Assembly: GCA_964619065.1 (NCBI GenBank)
Contig: CAZUCC010000007.1
Span: 34,901 to 98,900, forward strand
Source of the DNA: JANXUC01 sp964619065
GTDB lineage: Bacteria; Acidobacteriota; Terriglobia; Terriglobales; Acidobacteriaceae
Reading direction: 5' to 3'
Length of the DNA: 64,000 nt
The notes under the pieces were generated by a model. The model made no database searches and was not told where the DNA came from. It saw only the letters and a program-made list of their open reading frames with translations. Positions 16,467 to 25,648 of the stretch are shown here, in pieces (position 1 is the first letter of the stretch; every line of letters begins with the position of its first letter). Made by a program: the position numbers and the translations under genes.

Positions 16467-16596
16467 TGCTCCTGCAACACGACAGCCACAGCAAACTGCT
16501 CCAAAGGTCCATTACCTCAGTCATCTTACGCAGAGTGCCCACTAGCGCCATGATACTTAGAGCCGCTTAGGCAGCAATTGGGGGCACAACCACGCA

Positions 16597-17718
16597 ATGA
16601 ATATTGATGATCTCCTACGTATCGCGACGGAACGCAAGGCCTCCGATTTGCACCTGAAGGTCGGAAACTATCCGCATTTGCGGATTGACGGTGAGCTGTT
16701 TCCGCTGACCGACCAGCCGCGCATTGCCGCGGAAGACATGTTGAACATGGCTTTCAGCATGATGTCCGCCCGCCAGAAAGCGAAATTCAAAGAAGTGGCG
16801 GAGATTGACATGGCCTATGGGGTAGCCGGGCTGGGACGCTTCCGTGTGAACGTATTCCAGCAACGCGGCAACGTGGGCTTGGTCCTCCGCGTCATTCCCA
16901 CCAAGATTCGCGCTCTCGACGAGCTCTATCTGCCCAAGATTGTGGAACAGATTTGCGAAATGCCACGCGGTATTGTGCTGGTGACCGGCGTTACGGGTTC
17001 CGGTAAATCCACCACGCTGGCGGCCATGCTGGACCGCGTGAATTCCACCCGCGCTGAGCACATCATTACGATTGAGGACCCCATCGAATTCCTGCACCGC
17101 GACAAGAAAGGTTACGTAAACCAACGTGAGATTGGCGTGGATACGCCGTCGTTTGGCGCGGCGCTGCGCGCTTCTTTACGTCAAGATCCGGACGTGATTC
17201 TGGTCGGCGAAATGCGCGACCTGGAAACGATTGGCACTGCGCTGCACGCCGCAGAGACCGGCCACATGGTGTTCTCGACGTTGCACACGCTGGATTGTAT
17301 CGAAACTATTAACCGCATTATCGCTGTGTTTCCCCCGCCGGAGCAGAAGCAAGTCCGGCTGCAGTTGGCCGCGACGCTGCGGGCGGTGGTCAGCCAGCGC
17401 CTCGTTCGGCGCTGCGACGCCGAGGGGCGGGTGCCTGCGGTCGAAGTGATGATCAACACGGCCTACATTCGTGAGTGTATTTTGGTGCCGGAAAAAACGC
17501 GCTCCATTCGCGACGCCATCTCCGCCGGAACTTCGCAATACGGCATGCAGACGTTTGACCAGTCGCTTTGGGACTTGTTCCAAGCCGGACTGATCGCCTA
17601 CGAAGTTGCTCTGGAGAACGCTTCCAACGCCGACGACTTCAAGCTGCGTGCGCAAGGTATCGCTTCCACCAGCGAAATTTCACGCCAGTCTATGCAGACG
17701 GCGGGTTTCGGGCGGTAG
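16597..17718 (+). CDS. pilT: Twitching motility ATPase PilT
   Basis: A 373-residue hexameric secretion-type ATPase that powers type IV pilus retraction. The N-terminal PAS-like domain (ASDLHLKVG) spans about residues 1-100. The core shows Walker A G131VTGSGKST139, the Asp box IIITIEDPIE type sequence (HIITIEDPIE), Walker B ILVGEMRD (201-208) and the His box STLHTLD (His230). The family's AIRNLIRE motif appears as the variant SIRDAISAG. No other pilus gene is adjacent; recX and alaS follow on the same strand after a terminator. Confidence 0.95.
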   Translation: MNIDDLLRIATERKASDLHLKVGNYPHLRIDGELFPLTDQPRIAAEDMLNMAFSMMSARQKAKFKEVAEIDMAYGVAGLGRFRVNVFQQRGNVGLVLRVIPTKIRALDELYLPKIVEQICEMPRGIVLVTGVTGSGKSTTLAAMLDRVNSTRAEHIITIEDPIEFLHRDKKGYVNQREIGVDTPSFGAALRASLRQDPDVILVGEMRDLETIGTALHAAETGHMVFSTLHTLDCIETINRIIAVFPPPEQKQVRLQLAATLRAVVSQRLVRRCDAEGRVPAVEVMINTAYIRECILVPEKTRSIRDAISAGTSQYGMQTFDQSLWDLFQAGLIAYEVALENASNADDFKLRAQGIASTSEISRQSMQTAGFGR

Positions 17719-17748
17719 CGCAATATCCAGGTTGTTCCTCCTAAGCAT

Positions 17749-17781
17749 GGGGTGCGTTTTGCGACGCACCCCGATTTTTTT
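17749..17781 (+). terminator. Terminator of pilT
   Basis: GGGGTGCGT and ACGCACCCC flank a six-base loop and are followed by GATTTTTTTT; 30 bases after the pilT stop. Confidence 0.92.
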
Positions 17782-17871
17782 GTGCGCAATGGGTGCCCGT
17801 CCTTGTTCGCGTTCTTTGCGCACAGGGCAGGGATTTAAACGCGGGAACCGCCCAAGTGCGACAATAACCTC

Positions 17872-18417
17872 GTGGCCTTTGCCCGCGCCAAAACGAAGCT
17901 GATCGACGAAGCGTCCCTCTATGACTACGCAATAGGCGCGCTGGGACGCCGTATGCGGTCCGTAGCCGAGATGCGGCGTCTGCTGCGGAACCGTGTGGAG
18001 ATCGACACGGAGTTGGGGAAAGCTCTCGTGGATTTAGTGGTGGTGCGCCTGAAAGACGCGGGCTATTTGAACGACACCAAGTATGCAACCGCGTTTTCGT
18101 CCTACCGGCGGGATAACGAGAAGTTTGGACGCCGACGTGTAGAAACGGATTTGAAGGTCCGCGGCGTGCATGGGGATGTGATCGACAAAGCGGTCGGCGA
18201 AGTGTTTGACGAAGTCAACGAAGAAAAGCAGGCCCGGGAGTATTTGCGGCGGAAGCGGTTAAAAAAGCCGGAGGATCAGAAACAGGCAGCGCGGATTTTT
18301 CGAGCGCTGATGCGGGCGGGCTTCGGGCCAAAAACGATCTTTGGGATTCTGAAGAAGTGGGACGTCGACGAAGAAGTCCTAACGGCGCTGGAATCCGAGG
18401 AACCGCTGGAAGCATGA
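17872..18417 (+). CDS. recX: RecX family regulatory protein
   Basis: A 181-residue basic protein of the RecX family, which binds RecA filaments and limits their activity. The GTG start at 17872 gives a first helix SLYDYAIGALGRRMRSVAEM, the typical RecX opening. Three three-helix repeats follow, including DLVVVRLKDAGYLNDTKYA and FRALMRAGFGPKTIFGIL. recA itself is not in the window. RecX sits 79 bp before alaS on the same strand, an arrangement that in many bacteria continues from recA. Confidence 0.9.
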   Translation: MAFARAKTKLIDEASLYDYAIGALGRRMRSVAEMRRLLRNRVEIDTELGKALVDLVVVRLKDAGYLNDTKYATAFSSYRRDNEKFGRRRVETDLKVRGVHGDVIDKAVGEVFDEVNEEKQAREYLRRKRLKKPEDQKQAARIFRALMRAGFGPKTIFGILKKWDVDEEVLTALESEEPLEA

Positions 18418-18496
18418 ACCGGCTCTGTGTGGAGCGGGGCCTCGCCCGAGAGGGCTAACCAACCAACTAGTTTAGAATGAAGCTTTTCCTAATCCC

Positions 18497-21385
18497 ATGA
18501 CAGGTTCTGACATTCGCCGCAAGTTTCTGGATTTCTTTGTGCAAAAGGGGCACAAGGAAGTGCATTCCTCGTCGCTAGTTCCTCAGAACGATCCCACGTT
18601 ACTCTTCACCAACGCTGGGATGAACCAGTTCAAGGATGTTTTTCTTGGGCTGGAGAATCGCGGGTACTCGCGGGCGACGACGTCGCAGAAGTGCGTGCGC
18701 GCGGGCGGGAAGCACAACGACCTCGAAAATGTAGGCTTCACCAACCGGCACCACACGTTTTTTGAGATGCTGGGCAATTTTTCTTTCGGCGATTACTTCA
18801 AGAAGGACGCGATTGCCTATGCGTGGGAATTGATCACGTCGCCGGAGTGGTTTGGGATTGCGAAGGAGAAGTTGTACGTCACAATTTTTAAAGGCGAGAA
18901 CGGCGTAGAGCGTGATGCCGAGGCATACGACCTTTGGGTGGGTCAAGGCGTGCCGAAAGAACGCGTGTTCGAAATGGGCGCGAAGGATAACTTCTGGCAG
19001 ATGGGGGATACGGGCCCTTGCGGGCCTTGCAGCGAGATTCATTATGACATGGGTCCGGCTGCCAGCGATGCGGGTCATACGGATTGCCAGTTTGGGTGCG
19101 AGTGCGGGCGGTATGTGGAGATTTGGAATCTGGTGTTCATGCAGTTTGACCGGGATGCCAGTGGAAAGCTGAATCCCTTGCCGAAACCCTCGATCGATAC
19201 GGGGATGGGGCTGGAGCGGATTTCGGCAGTGCTGCAAGGGGTGATTTCCAATTATGAAATAGATTTATTTACGCCGCTGACAAAGCGAGCAGCGGAGTTA
19301 GTTGGGGTTGATTCAAAGACAAATAGCAACAGTCTAGCGTCGGTCCGGATCATTGCTGATCATGCCCGGGCAACGACGTTTCTGATCTCTGATGGGATCC
19401 ATCCGTCGAATGAGGGCCGCGGGTATGTTCTCCGTAAGATCATGCGCAGAGCGATTCGTCACGGTCATATGTGGGGGCAAAGACAACCGTTTTTCTATCG
19501 AATGATCGACGTCGTCGGCGATGTCATGAAAGATGCTTACCCAGAATTGGAGGACACACGTAAGAGAGTCTCGGACATCGTACTTTCTGAAGAAAAACAG
19601 TTTAGTCGAACAGTCGAAATAGCCTCAGAAAAACTTGAAGATTTACTGAACTCAGCAAAAGCTGACGAAAGAAAAGCTTGCATCGCCTCCTTTTCAAAAA
19701 TGCACCCGGATTTTGATCCCGATGAGGACACGGCGATTATCGACAAAATTCTGCCAAGTGGTCATCTTGATCCTTGGCGAAAACCAGCCGGGACTACCGA
19801 CGAATTCGTGGTTGGGAGACCAGAACTCGAGTTGAGACAACATTTTGCGAAGAACTATCACCCCGTTTTGGCAGGTGCTAAGGCATTTAGCCTCTATGAA
19901 ACGTATGGATTGCCGCGCGATTTCATTGAAGATGCTGCACGCGATCACGGAGTCGAACTCGATACCGTGGGCTTTGACGCTGCTATGAATGAGGAACAAG
20001 CGCGCGCGCGGGCTTCCTGGAAGGGCGCGGCGAAGCAAACGGCGAATCCTGCCTATCAGAATCTTCCGAAATCGGAATTCGAGGGATACCGGCAGACCGA
20101 GTCGTTTGGGTGTGAGGTGTTAGCCCTGCTGAAGGGCGGCCAAGGTGTGCAGGAATTGAAAGCTGGCGAGGAGGGCGAACTGATCCTTGACCACACGCCT
20201 TTTTATGCCGAATCCGGCGGGCAGGTGGGGGATCGCGGCGTGCTCTACAGCTGGGATCACAACACCGTAGTTGCTGATGTCGTGGGCTGTTATTCGCCTG
20301 TGCCGGGCGTGCGGGCGCATAAAGTTGTGGCGAAGCAGGCGATTCGGGTGGGTGACAGTGTGGGCGCGGTTGTCGACGTTGGTATTCGTAACTCCACCAT
20401 GCGCCACCACACGGCCACGCACTTGCTCCACGCCGCACTGCGGGAAACGCTGGGCACGCATGTGAAACAGGCCGGTTCGCTCGTCGATCCCGAGCACCTA
20501 CGCTTCGACTTCTCGCACTTTGCTGGCGTCGAAGACAGCGAGTTGCAGGACATTGAGGACATCATCAACAAAGAGGTGCTGCGCAACGAGAAGGTGGATG
20601 TGCTGGTGGATGTGCCCATCGACCAGGCGATCAACGAGTACAAAGCGATGGCCTTGTTTGGCGAGAAGTATGGTGACAAGGTGCGCGTGGTCAAGATTGG
20701 GGATTTTTCCACCGAGCTTTGCGGCGGCACGCATACAGGCGCAACCGGCGAAATTGGCTTGATCAAGATTTTGAACGAGGGCAGCGTTTCTTCTGGTGTG
20801 CGCCGCATCGAGGCCGTCGCGGGTGAGCGTTCCCTCGACCATTTCCGAAAAGATCATGAACTGGAAGGTGTGGTTGCAAGCTTTGCTAGCCGGGCGACGG
20901 GAAGTTCCGGAGCTCCACAATCGCCTGCCGAAGCACTGAAGGCCGAGCTCGAAAGAAAAGACTCCGAGATCAAGCGACTCACCCGCGAACTGGACCAGGT
21001 GCGGATGAAATCGGCGTCGTCCACGGTGGCGTCGGTCGAGGACAAGATCAAAATAGTGAAGGGTGTAAAAGTGCTGGCGCACCGTGTTGATAATCTGGAA
21101 CGAGGCCAGATGCGTACTCTTGTAGACCAGCTGCGCGATAAGATCGGCTCAGGCGTAGTCATGCTCGGTTCGGCAAGCGACGGCAATGTGTCGTTGATTG
21201 CGGCGGTGACGAAGGACCTAACAAGCCGCGTGCAGGCCGGCAAAGTAATTGCTCCTGTGGCGCAGAAAGTGGGTGGCAAAGGCGGCGGACGTCCCGATAT
21301 GGCCGAGGCGGGTGGCAAAGATCCGGCGGCTCTCGATTCCGCGTTAGCTGAAGTGTATGCGGTTGTGAATGGACTGCTGGGGTAG
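18497..21385 (+). CDS. alaS: Alanyl-tRNA synthetase with a large internal insertion
   Basis: A 962-residue class II synthetase charging tRNA-Ala. The catalytic domain carries DPTLLFTNAGMNQFK and TGMGLERI. The editing domain has H638-TAT-H642 and C742-GGT-H746. The C-terminal region contains a coiled coil and the KGGGRPDMA motif. It is about 85 residues longer than the E. coli enzyme; most of the excess lies at residues about 384-461 (19650-19880), between EKLEDLL and AFSLYETYGLPRDF, in the tRNA-recognition region. From 19240 to 19970 the DNA is visibly more AT-rich with different codon choice than the flanks. The frame is intact, so the enzyme should be functional. Confidence 0.96.
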   Translation: MTGSDIRRKFLDFFVQKGHKEVHSSSLVPQNDPTLLFTNAGMNQFKDVFLGLENRGYSRATTSQKCVRAGGKHNDLENVGFTNRHHTFFEMLGNFSFGDYFKKDAIAYAWELITSPEWFGIAKEKLYVTIFKGENGVERDAEAYDLWVGQGVPKERVFEMGAKDNFWQMGDTGPCGPCSEIHYDMGPAASDAGHTDCQFGCECGRYVEIWNLVFMQFDRDASGKLNPLPKPSIDTGMGLERISAVLQGVISNYEIDLFTPLTKRAAELVGVDSKTNSNSLASVRIIADHARATTFLISDGIHPSNEGRGYVLRKIMRRAIRHGHMWGQRQPFFYRMIDVVGDVMKDAYPELEDTRKRVSDIVLSEEKQFSRTVEIASEKLEDLLNSAKADERKACIASFSKMHPDFDPDEDTAIIDKILPSGHLDPWRKPAGTTDEFVVGRPELELRQHFAKNYHPVLAGAKAFSLYETYGLPRDFIEDAARDHGVELDTVGFDAAMNEEQARARASWKGAAKQTANPAYQNLPKSEFEGYRQTESFGCEVLALLKGGQGVQELKAGEEGELILDHTPFYAESGGQVGDRGVLYSWDHNTVVADVVGCYSPVPGVRAHKVVAKQAIRVGDSVGAVVDVGIRNSTMRHHTATHLLHAALRETLGTHVKQAGSLVDPEHLRFDFSHFAGVEDSELQDIEDIINKEVLRNEKVDVLVDVPIDQAINEYKAMALFGEKYGDKVRVVKIGDFSTELCGGTHTGATGEIGLIKILNEGSVSSGVRRIEAVAGERSLDHFRKDHELEGVVASFASRATGSSGAPQSPAEALKAELERKDSEIKRLTRELDQVRMKSASSTVASVEDKIKIVKGVKVLAHRVDNLERGQMRTLVDQLRDKIGSGVVMLGSASDGNVSLIAAVTKDLTSRVQAGKVIAPVAQKVGGKGGGRPDMAEAGGKDPAALDSALAEVYAVVNGLLG

Positions 21386-21390
21386 AGAGC

Positions 21391-21410
21391 GGCGGACGGG
21401 AATGTCCGCC
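21391..21410. repeat. REP-like hairpin between alaS and zapA
   Basis: GGCGGAC-GGGAAT-GTCCGCC followed by CTAC. The same GGCGGAC..G.CCGCCC pattern recurs at 26863-26882. It lies between convergent genes and may also end transcription. Confidence 0.55.
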
Positions 21411-21438
21411 CTACACGATCCGAGATCGACGATCTGAG

Positions 21439-21798
21439 CTATCCCGCGCGGCGGGTGGGTTCCAAAACTTCATCGAGCACGCGCGAGAGAGTCTTAGCGC
21501 GCTTACCGTAGTCGGTGGGCGCCCCGGAGTTCTTTTGCAATAGCACGTGATATTCGTCGGCAATGTTCAGAGCAGCCAGGACGGCGAGCCGGATGGTGTC
21601 GACGGTCGTGGTCTGTGAGGCTACCGCGCGCATCTTCGAGTCAACGTATTCGGCTAACTGGAGGATGTAGGCGGCGTCGGTGCCGCGCAGGTTATAGGCC
21701 TGGTCGAAAATTTCCACGCGCACACTCGGGGTGATGCTTGGCGACATGGACGATTCGGCAGATGGTGCTTCGGCGGATTCCCGTGGTCTGGTTGCCAT
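21439..21798 (-). CDS. zapA: Cell division protein ZapA
   Basis: A 119-residue protein that bundles FtsZ filaments at midcell. After a disordered Ser/Pro-rich start it shows the ZapA core VRVEIFDQAYNLRG, then YILQLAEYVDSKMRAVA and TVDTIRLAVLAALNIADEY, with a C-terminal helix for dimerisation. AAGGAGAG lies upstream of the ATG. It is the last gene of the minus-strand translation/division cluster, directly after the coiled-coil protein at 21932. Confidence 0.9.
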   Translation of the reverse strand: MATRPRESAEAPSAESSMSPSITPSVRVEIFDQAYNLRGTDAAYILQLAEYVDSKMRAVASQTTTVDTIRLAVLAALNIADEYHVLLQKNSGAPTDYGKRAKTLSRVLDEVLEPTRRAG

Positions 21799-21849
21799 GG
21801 TTCTCTCCTTGACCGCTCTCTCCTCGACTGGCCCGATTGCAATCCCTCA

Positions 21850-21912
21850 ACGGCTAAAGCCGATATCAAAACAAAGCGGAGAATCGCACCTCTCAAGCGC
21901 TGCGCCACCCAT
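21850..21912. repeat. Compound REP-like element between zapA and its upstream partner
   Basis: Holds CGGCTAAAGCCG, an A-rich spacer, and CAAGCGCTGCGCCACCC. In inverse orientation the same order of modules occurs at 26783-26843 between rplT and pheS, showing a dispersed repeat. Confidence 0.5.
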
Positions 21913-21931
21913 ACTCAAAGAACGTCGTGGA

Positions 21932-22216
21932 TTAACTCGCGGCGGCGACTTCCTCAATTTGGCGCATCATCTTTTCCACGCGCGAGCGCACTTCTTCCCG
22001 GTCTTTGCGCAACTTCACCAATTCGCGCTTGAGATTCCCGACTTCTTCCTCACGGGCATCCAACTGTTCGCGTAACTTCAGAGCGTCACGCTCGGCGGCG
22101 GCTTTTGCATCGCGCGCCGCTTTCAGCATCTCAATAGTGCGATAAACCTTCTCTTCCAGCGCCTGAAAATCATCCGCTGGAACCTCAAATGCCAGAGCTT
22201 CCGGTTGTGCAGACAT
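21932..22216 (-). CDS. Coiled-coil protein, ZapB-like
   Basis: A 94-residue protein beginning at ATG 22216 (a GTG 11 codons upstream is less likely). From residue 20 on it is one long heptad-rich coiled coil (FQALEEKVYRTIEMLKAARD onward) with alternating charged residues. Its position directly before zapA, and the common infC-to-zapA/zapB order in this phylum, suggest a ZapB-type partner stabilising the FtsZ ring. That role is inferred from context and coiled-coil form only. Confidence 0.75.
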   Translation of the reverse strand: MSAQPEALAFEVPADDFQALEEKVYRTIEMLKAARDAKAAAERDALKLREQLDAREEEVGNLKRELVKLRKDREEVRSRVEKMMRQIEEVAAAS

Positions 22217-22377
22217 GGTTCGTAATCCTGGACGAAATTTTTCCGCCACTGCTGCCGAGTATACCCCAGAACGCGGTGGAAAGACGGGAATGAAAGGTGC
22301 ATCGAAGCGAAAGAGTTATCGAATGGCGTATGCAGAGATGTGCACTTTGGTGAGCTGAGAGTCAGCAGGAATGCGCG

Positions 22378-23571
22378 TTAGCTTTTCCGAAGTTTGCGCA
22401 GCCGCTCTCCGGCTGCATCGATGGTTTGCTCGCGCTTGCAGAAGGCGAAACGCACTTGTGCGGCTCCGTCACTGGCTTCATTGTAGAAGCTGGAGCCGGG
22501 CACGCAAGCAACGCCGATCTCCTGCACCAGATATTTCGCAAATAGCAGATCGTTGGCGAAGCCAAACGCGCTGATGTCGGTCATCACGTAGTAAGCCCCG
22601 CGCGGGCGGAAACAGCGAAAGCCCGCCTCTTCGAGAATAGGCAGGAGATGATCGCGGCGCGCGGTGTAGCGGGCTGCGAGATCCTGATAGTAGCTGGCGG
22701 GCAGACTCAGCGCGGCAGCTCCGGCTTCCTGCAAAGGAGCAGGAGCGCCGACTGTAAGGAAATCATGCACCTTGCGGATGGCCGAACTCAGCAGGGGCGC
22801 CGCCACCGCCCAGCCCACGCGCCACCCTGTGACGCTATAGGTCTTCGACATCCCGTTGATCACGATGGTGCAGTCGCGCATGCCCTCGAGCTCAATTATG
22901 GAAATATGCTTGGCGCCGTCGTAGAGGATGTGCTCGTAGATTTCGTCGGTGATGGCGAGGACGTTGTGCTGGAGGCAGAGATCACGGATGAGTTCGAGCT
23001 CGGCGCGGGAGAAGACTTTCCCTGTGGGGTTGTTGGGAGTATTCACGATGATGGCTTTGGTGTGGGAGTGGAATGCGGCACGAAGTTCTTGCTCGTCGAA
23101 GGTCCATTCACCGCTGGTAATTGTGGGCGGGCGCAATTTTACAAACCGTGGCTTAGCCCCACTGAGAATGGTGTCGGGGCCATAGTTTTCGTAGTAGGGC
23201 TCGAAGATGATCACTTCTTCGCCCGGATTGGTGGTCGCCAGCAGCGCCGCCATCATTGCTTCCGTGGAACCGCAGCAAACGGTAATCTCCGTTTCTGGAT
23301 CTACGGCGACACCTTGCCAGAGCTGCATCTGGCGGGCGATGGCGGCGCGGAGGTGGCGAGAGCCCCAGGTGATGGCGTACTGGTTAATGTCTTTGCCGAC
23401 GGCTTCCTGGGCGGCGCGTTTGATCTCTTCGGGTGCGGGGAAGTCCGGGAAGCCCTGGGCCAGATTGACGGCTTGATATTTCACGGCCTCGCGTGACATC
23501 TCGCGAATGACGGATTCGGAGAAGCGCTCGACTTTTTCGCTGAGAAATTTCTTGGGTTCGGACAAGCTCAA
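22378..23571 (-). CDS. Class I/II PLP aminotransferase
   Basis: Fold type I aminotransferase of about 397 residues, closest in style to the kynurenine/methionine/aspartate group (YbdL-like). It shows the NLAQGFPDFPAP opening, the N-N-P-T-G motif (NTPNNPTGKVFS), the cofactor aspartate in AITDEIYEHI, and the PLP lysine in NGMSKTYSVTGWRVG. The 5' limit is uncertain: the frame overlaps pheT, and the first plausible start not doing so is TTG 23571, three bases after the pheT stop, behind GAGGG. It is therefore probably co-translated with pheT. The substrate is not determined by sequence. Confidence 0.88.
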   Translation of the reverse strand: MSLSEPKKFLSEKVERFSESVIREMSREAVKYQAVNLAQGFPDFPAPEEIKRAAQEAVGKDINQYAITWGSRHLRAAIARQMQLWQGVAVDPETEITVCCGSTEAMMAALLATTNPGEEVIIFEPYYENYGPDTILSGAKPRFVKLRPPTITSGEWTFDEQELRAAFHSHTKAIIVNTPNNPTGKVFSRAELELIRDLCLQHNVLAITDEIYEHILYDGAKHISIIELEGMRDCTIVINGMSKTYSVTGWRVGWAVAAPLLSSAIRKVHDFLTVGAPAPLQEAGAAALSLPASYYQDLAARYTARRDHLLPILEEAGFRCFRPRGAYYVMTDISAFGFANDLLFAKYLVQEIGVACVPGSSFYNEASDGAAQVRFAFCKREQTIDAAGERLRKLRKS

Positions 23572-23573
23572 TA

Positions 23574-25601
23574 CTAGGCCCTCAGGGTTCCGCCCAGCTT
23601 TTCCAATGCGGCCATGATCTGTGCCGACCATTCCACTACTTCTTCTTCCCGCAGCGTTCGTTCGGAGGATTGGAAGATGGCGCGTAACAGCAGCGCATAC
23701 TTGCCCGGCAGGACGTTGCCGCCACGGAAAGTTTCGACAGGTGCGAAGCTCCGCATCCCGGCGATGTTGAGCGCGGCGACTGCGGAGCGAATCTGCTCAA
23801 ATTTGGTGCCCTCGGCAAATACGAAGGAGAAGTCGCGATCCACGGCAGGGAACTTCGGCGGCGCGACGTAATTGGGTTGCCGCAGTTCGTGCTGGTAGAG
23901 AAGGTCCAGATAAATTTCCGCGACGAAGACGTCCTGGCGGAATTTGCGGGCGGACGCTATGTCGGGATGAATCTGTCCAAACTGGGCGACGGTTTGTCCA
24001 TTGATTACGACGCGCGCTGAGCGTCCGGGATGAAAGTAAGAGGCAGTTTGCGCGTCATAGAGGACGGTACCAAGGAACGCCGAGAACAGAATCTCCAAAT
24101 CGCCTTTAAGGTCAAAGAAAGAATACGCACGGGTCTTCTCATGGACACTCGTCACGACGGCATTGCCGGTCGCGCCGAGGCAGATGCGTTTTTTTTCGTC
24201 GCGGCCAGCGGTGGTTTTCTCAAAAATATGTCCAGCTTCAAACAGCCGCACACTCGCCGCGCCCCTATTGAGATTCCAGCCCAGCATGTCGAGCATGCCG
24301 GGAATCAATGAAGTCCGCATGGCCGAGGCCTCATCGCTGAGGGGATTCGCGACCATCAGCACCTCCGCTTGGGAGAAGGCTTTGGCCAGCTCGGGCGAAA
24401 TGAAAGTGAGGGAAAGTGCTTCGTTGTATCCGAGTGCCAGCAAGGAAGAGCGCAATCGGGTATCTTTGGCCGCGTCCGGCAATTCAGCAACCGAGCCCGA
24501 AAACGCAGGCAGTGTGTTGGCGAATTTGTTGTAGCCGTGCTGGCGAGCGATTTCCTCGATCAAATCGATTTCGCGCGTGATGTCGAGCCGCCAACTAGGG
24601 ATGCGAACGGAAAATTTTGCATCTTCGTTGGATGCGTCGGCAGAGCCGAGACCGAAACCAAGCCGTTCCAGAATCCGGCTCACTTCTTCGTGGGAGAGCG
24701 CTTTCCCGAGATGCCGTCGCACCTCGGAAAGATGGAGAGTCAAGGCCAGACGTGGCATGGGGCGTGCGATCACGTCGTTGACATCGCCTGCAAGTTCGCC
24801 TCCACCTGAGGCAAGAACGAGTTCCGCAACGCGGTTGCAAGAGACTACCGTCGATTCGAAATCCGCCCCGCGTTCGAAGCGATGCGAGGCGTCTGTATGC
24901 AGGCCGTGGGCGCGGGACATTTTGCGGACTGTTGCCGGGTTGAACCACGCGGACTCGATCAGGATATTGCGAGTCTTGTCGGTGATCATGGTGTCGAAGC
25001 CGCCCATAACACCGGCGAGAGCAACCGGTTTGCTGGCGTCGGCGACGACGAGGTCTTCCGGAATCAGCTGGCGCATTTGACCGTCGAGGGTCTTGAGCGT
25101 TTCCCCCACGCGCGCCTTGCGGACAATAATTTTGCCGCCTTCGAGAAGATCGAGATCAAAGGCATGCGTGGGTTTGCCGATTTCCCAGAGGACGTAGTTG
25201 GAGGCGTCGACAATATTGTTGATAGGGCGCTGATCAAGCAGCGTCAGACGCTTTACGATGGCTTCCGGCGAGGGACGGACGCTGACGCCGCGAACGACCC
25301 GGGCGGTGAAGCGAGGGCAGAGATCGGGCTCCTGGATTTCGATGGGAAACGGCGCGGCTGGTTTTGCGATTGGCAGCTTGGGGGCTAAAGATTCCAGCGG
25401 GAGGTCATAGATGGCGGAGGCTTCACGGGCAGCGCCGTAGTGGTTCATGGCGTCGGGGCGGTTGGTGGTGATGTCCATCTCGAAGACGGAGCCTTCGACC
25501 TTTTCCACTGCGATTCCGGCCAAGGTTAGGTCGTCGGCTAGATTGGCGTCATCTGCCGGGATATCGACGAATTCGCGGAGCCATTGGGGAGAGAGTTTCA
25601 T
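23574..25601 (-). CDS. pheT: Phenylalanyl-tRNA synthetase beta chain, short form
   Basis: A 675-residue beta subunit of the alpha2-beta2 PheRS. The ATG at 25601 (MKLSPQWLREFVDIP) matches the family start; 12 upstream codons are excluded. The protein passes directly from LTLAGIAVEKVEG to EMDITTNRPDAMNHYG, so the roughly 110-residue OB-fold tRNA-binding domain present in E. coli PheT is absent. The B3/B4 editing region, B5 (DNA-binding-like fold) and the C-terminal anticodon-binding FDX-ACB domain (FPAVDRDFSFVF) are present. pheS lies 47 bp upstream. Confidence 0.95.
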   Translation of the reverse strand: MKLSPQWLREFVDIPADDANLADDLTLAGIAVEKVEGSVFEMDITTNRPDAMNHYGAAREASAIYDLPLESLAPKLPIAKPAAPFPIEIQEPDLCPRFTARVVRGVSVRPSPEAIVKRLTLLDQRPINNIVDASNYVLWEIGKPTHAFDLDLLEGGKIIVRKARVGETLKTLDGQMRQLIPEDLVVADASKPVALAGVMGGFDTMITDKTRNILIESAWFNPATVRKMSRAHGLHTDASHRFERGADFESTVVSCNRVAELVLASGGGELAGDVNDVIARPMPRLALTLHLSEVRRHLGKALSHEEVSRILERLGFGLGSADASNEDAKFSVRIPSWRLDITREIDLIEEIARQHGYNKFANTLPAFSGSVAELPDAAKDTRLRSSLLALGYNEALSLTFISPELAKAFSQAEVLMVANPLSDEASAMRTSLIPGMLDMLGWNLNRGAASVRLFEAGHIFEKTTAGRDEKKRICLGATGNAVVTSVHEKTRAYSFFDLKGDLEILFSAFLGTVLYDAQTASYFHPGRSARVVINGQTVAQFGQIHPDIASARKFRQDVFVAEIYLDLLYQHELRQPNYVAPPKFPAVDRDFSFVFAEGTKFEQIRSAVAALNIAGMRSFAPVETFRGGNVLPGKYALLLRAIFQSSERTLREEEVVEWSAQIMAALEKLGGTLRA

Positions 25602-25648
25602 CGTTCTTGAAAAAAAGATATTTGCTCGGAATGACAATCCTATATTTT

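Noticed and set aside
21386..21438. 6S RNA after zapA, as in some proteobacteria
   Set aside because: Only 53 bp lie between alaS and zapA, too short, and the hairpin there is a REP-like element.
22648..23496. Plus-strand open frame of 282 codons opposite the aminotransferase
   Set aside because: Antisense to a gene with all PLP motifs; no start signal or recognisable domain.
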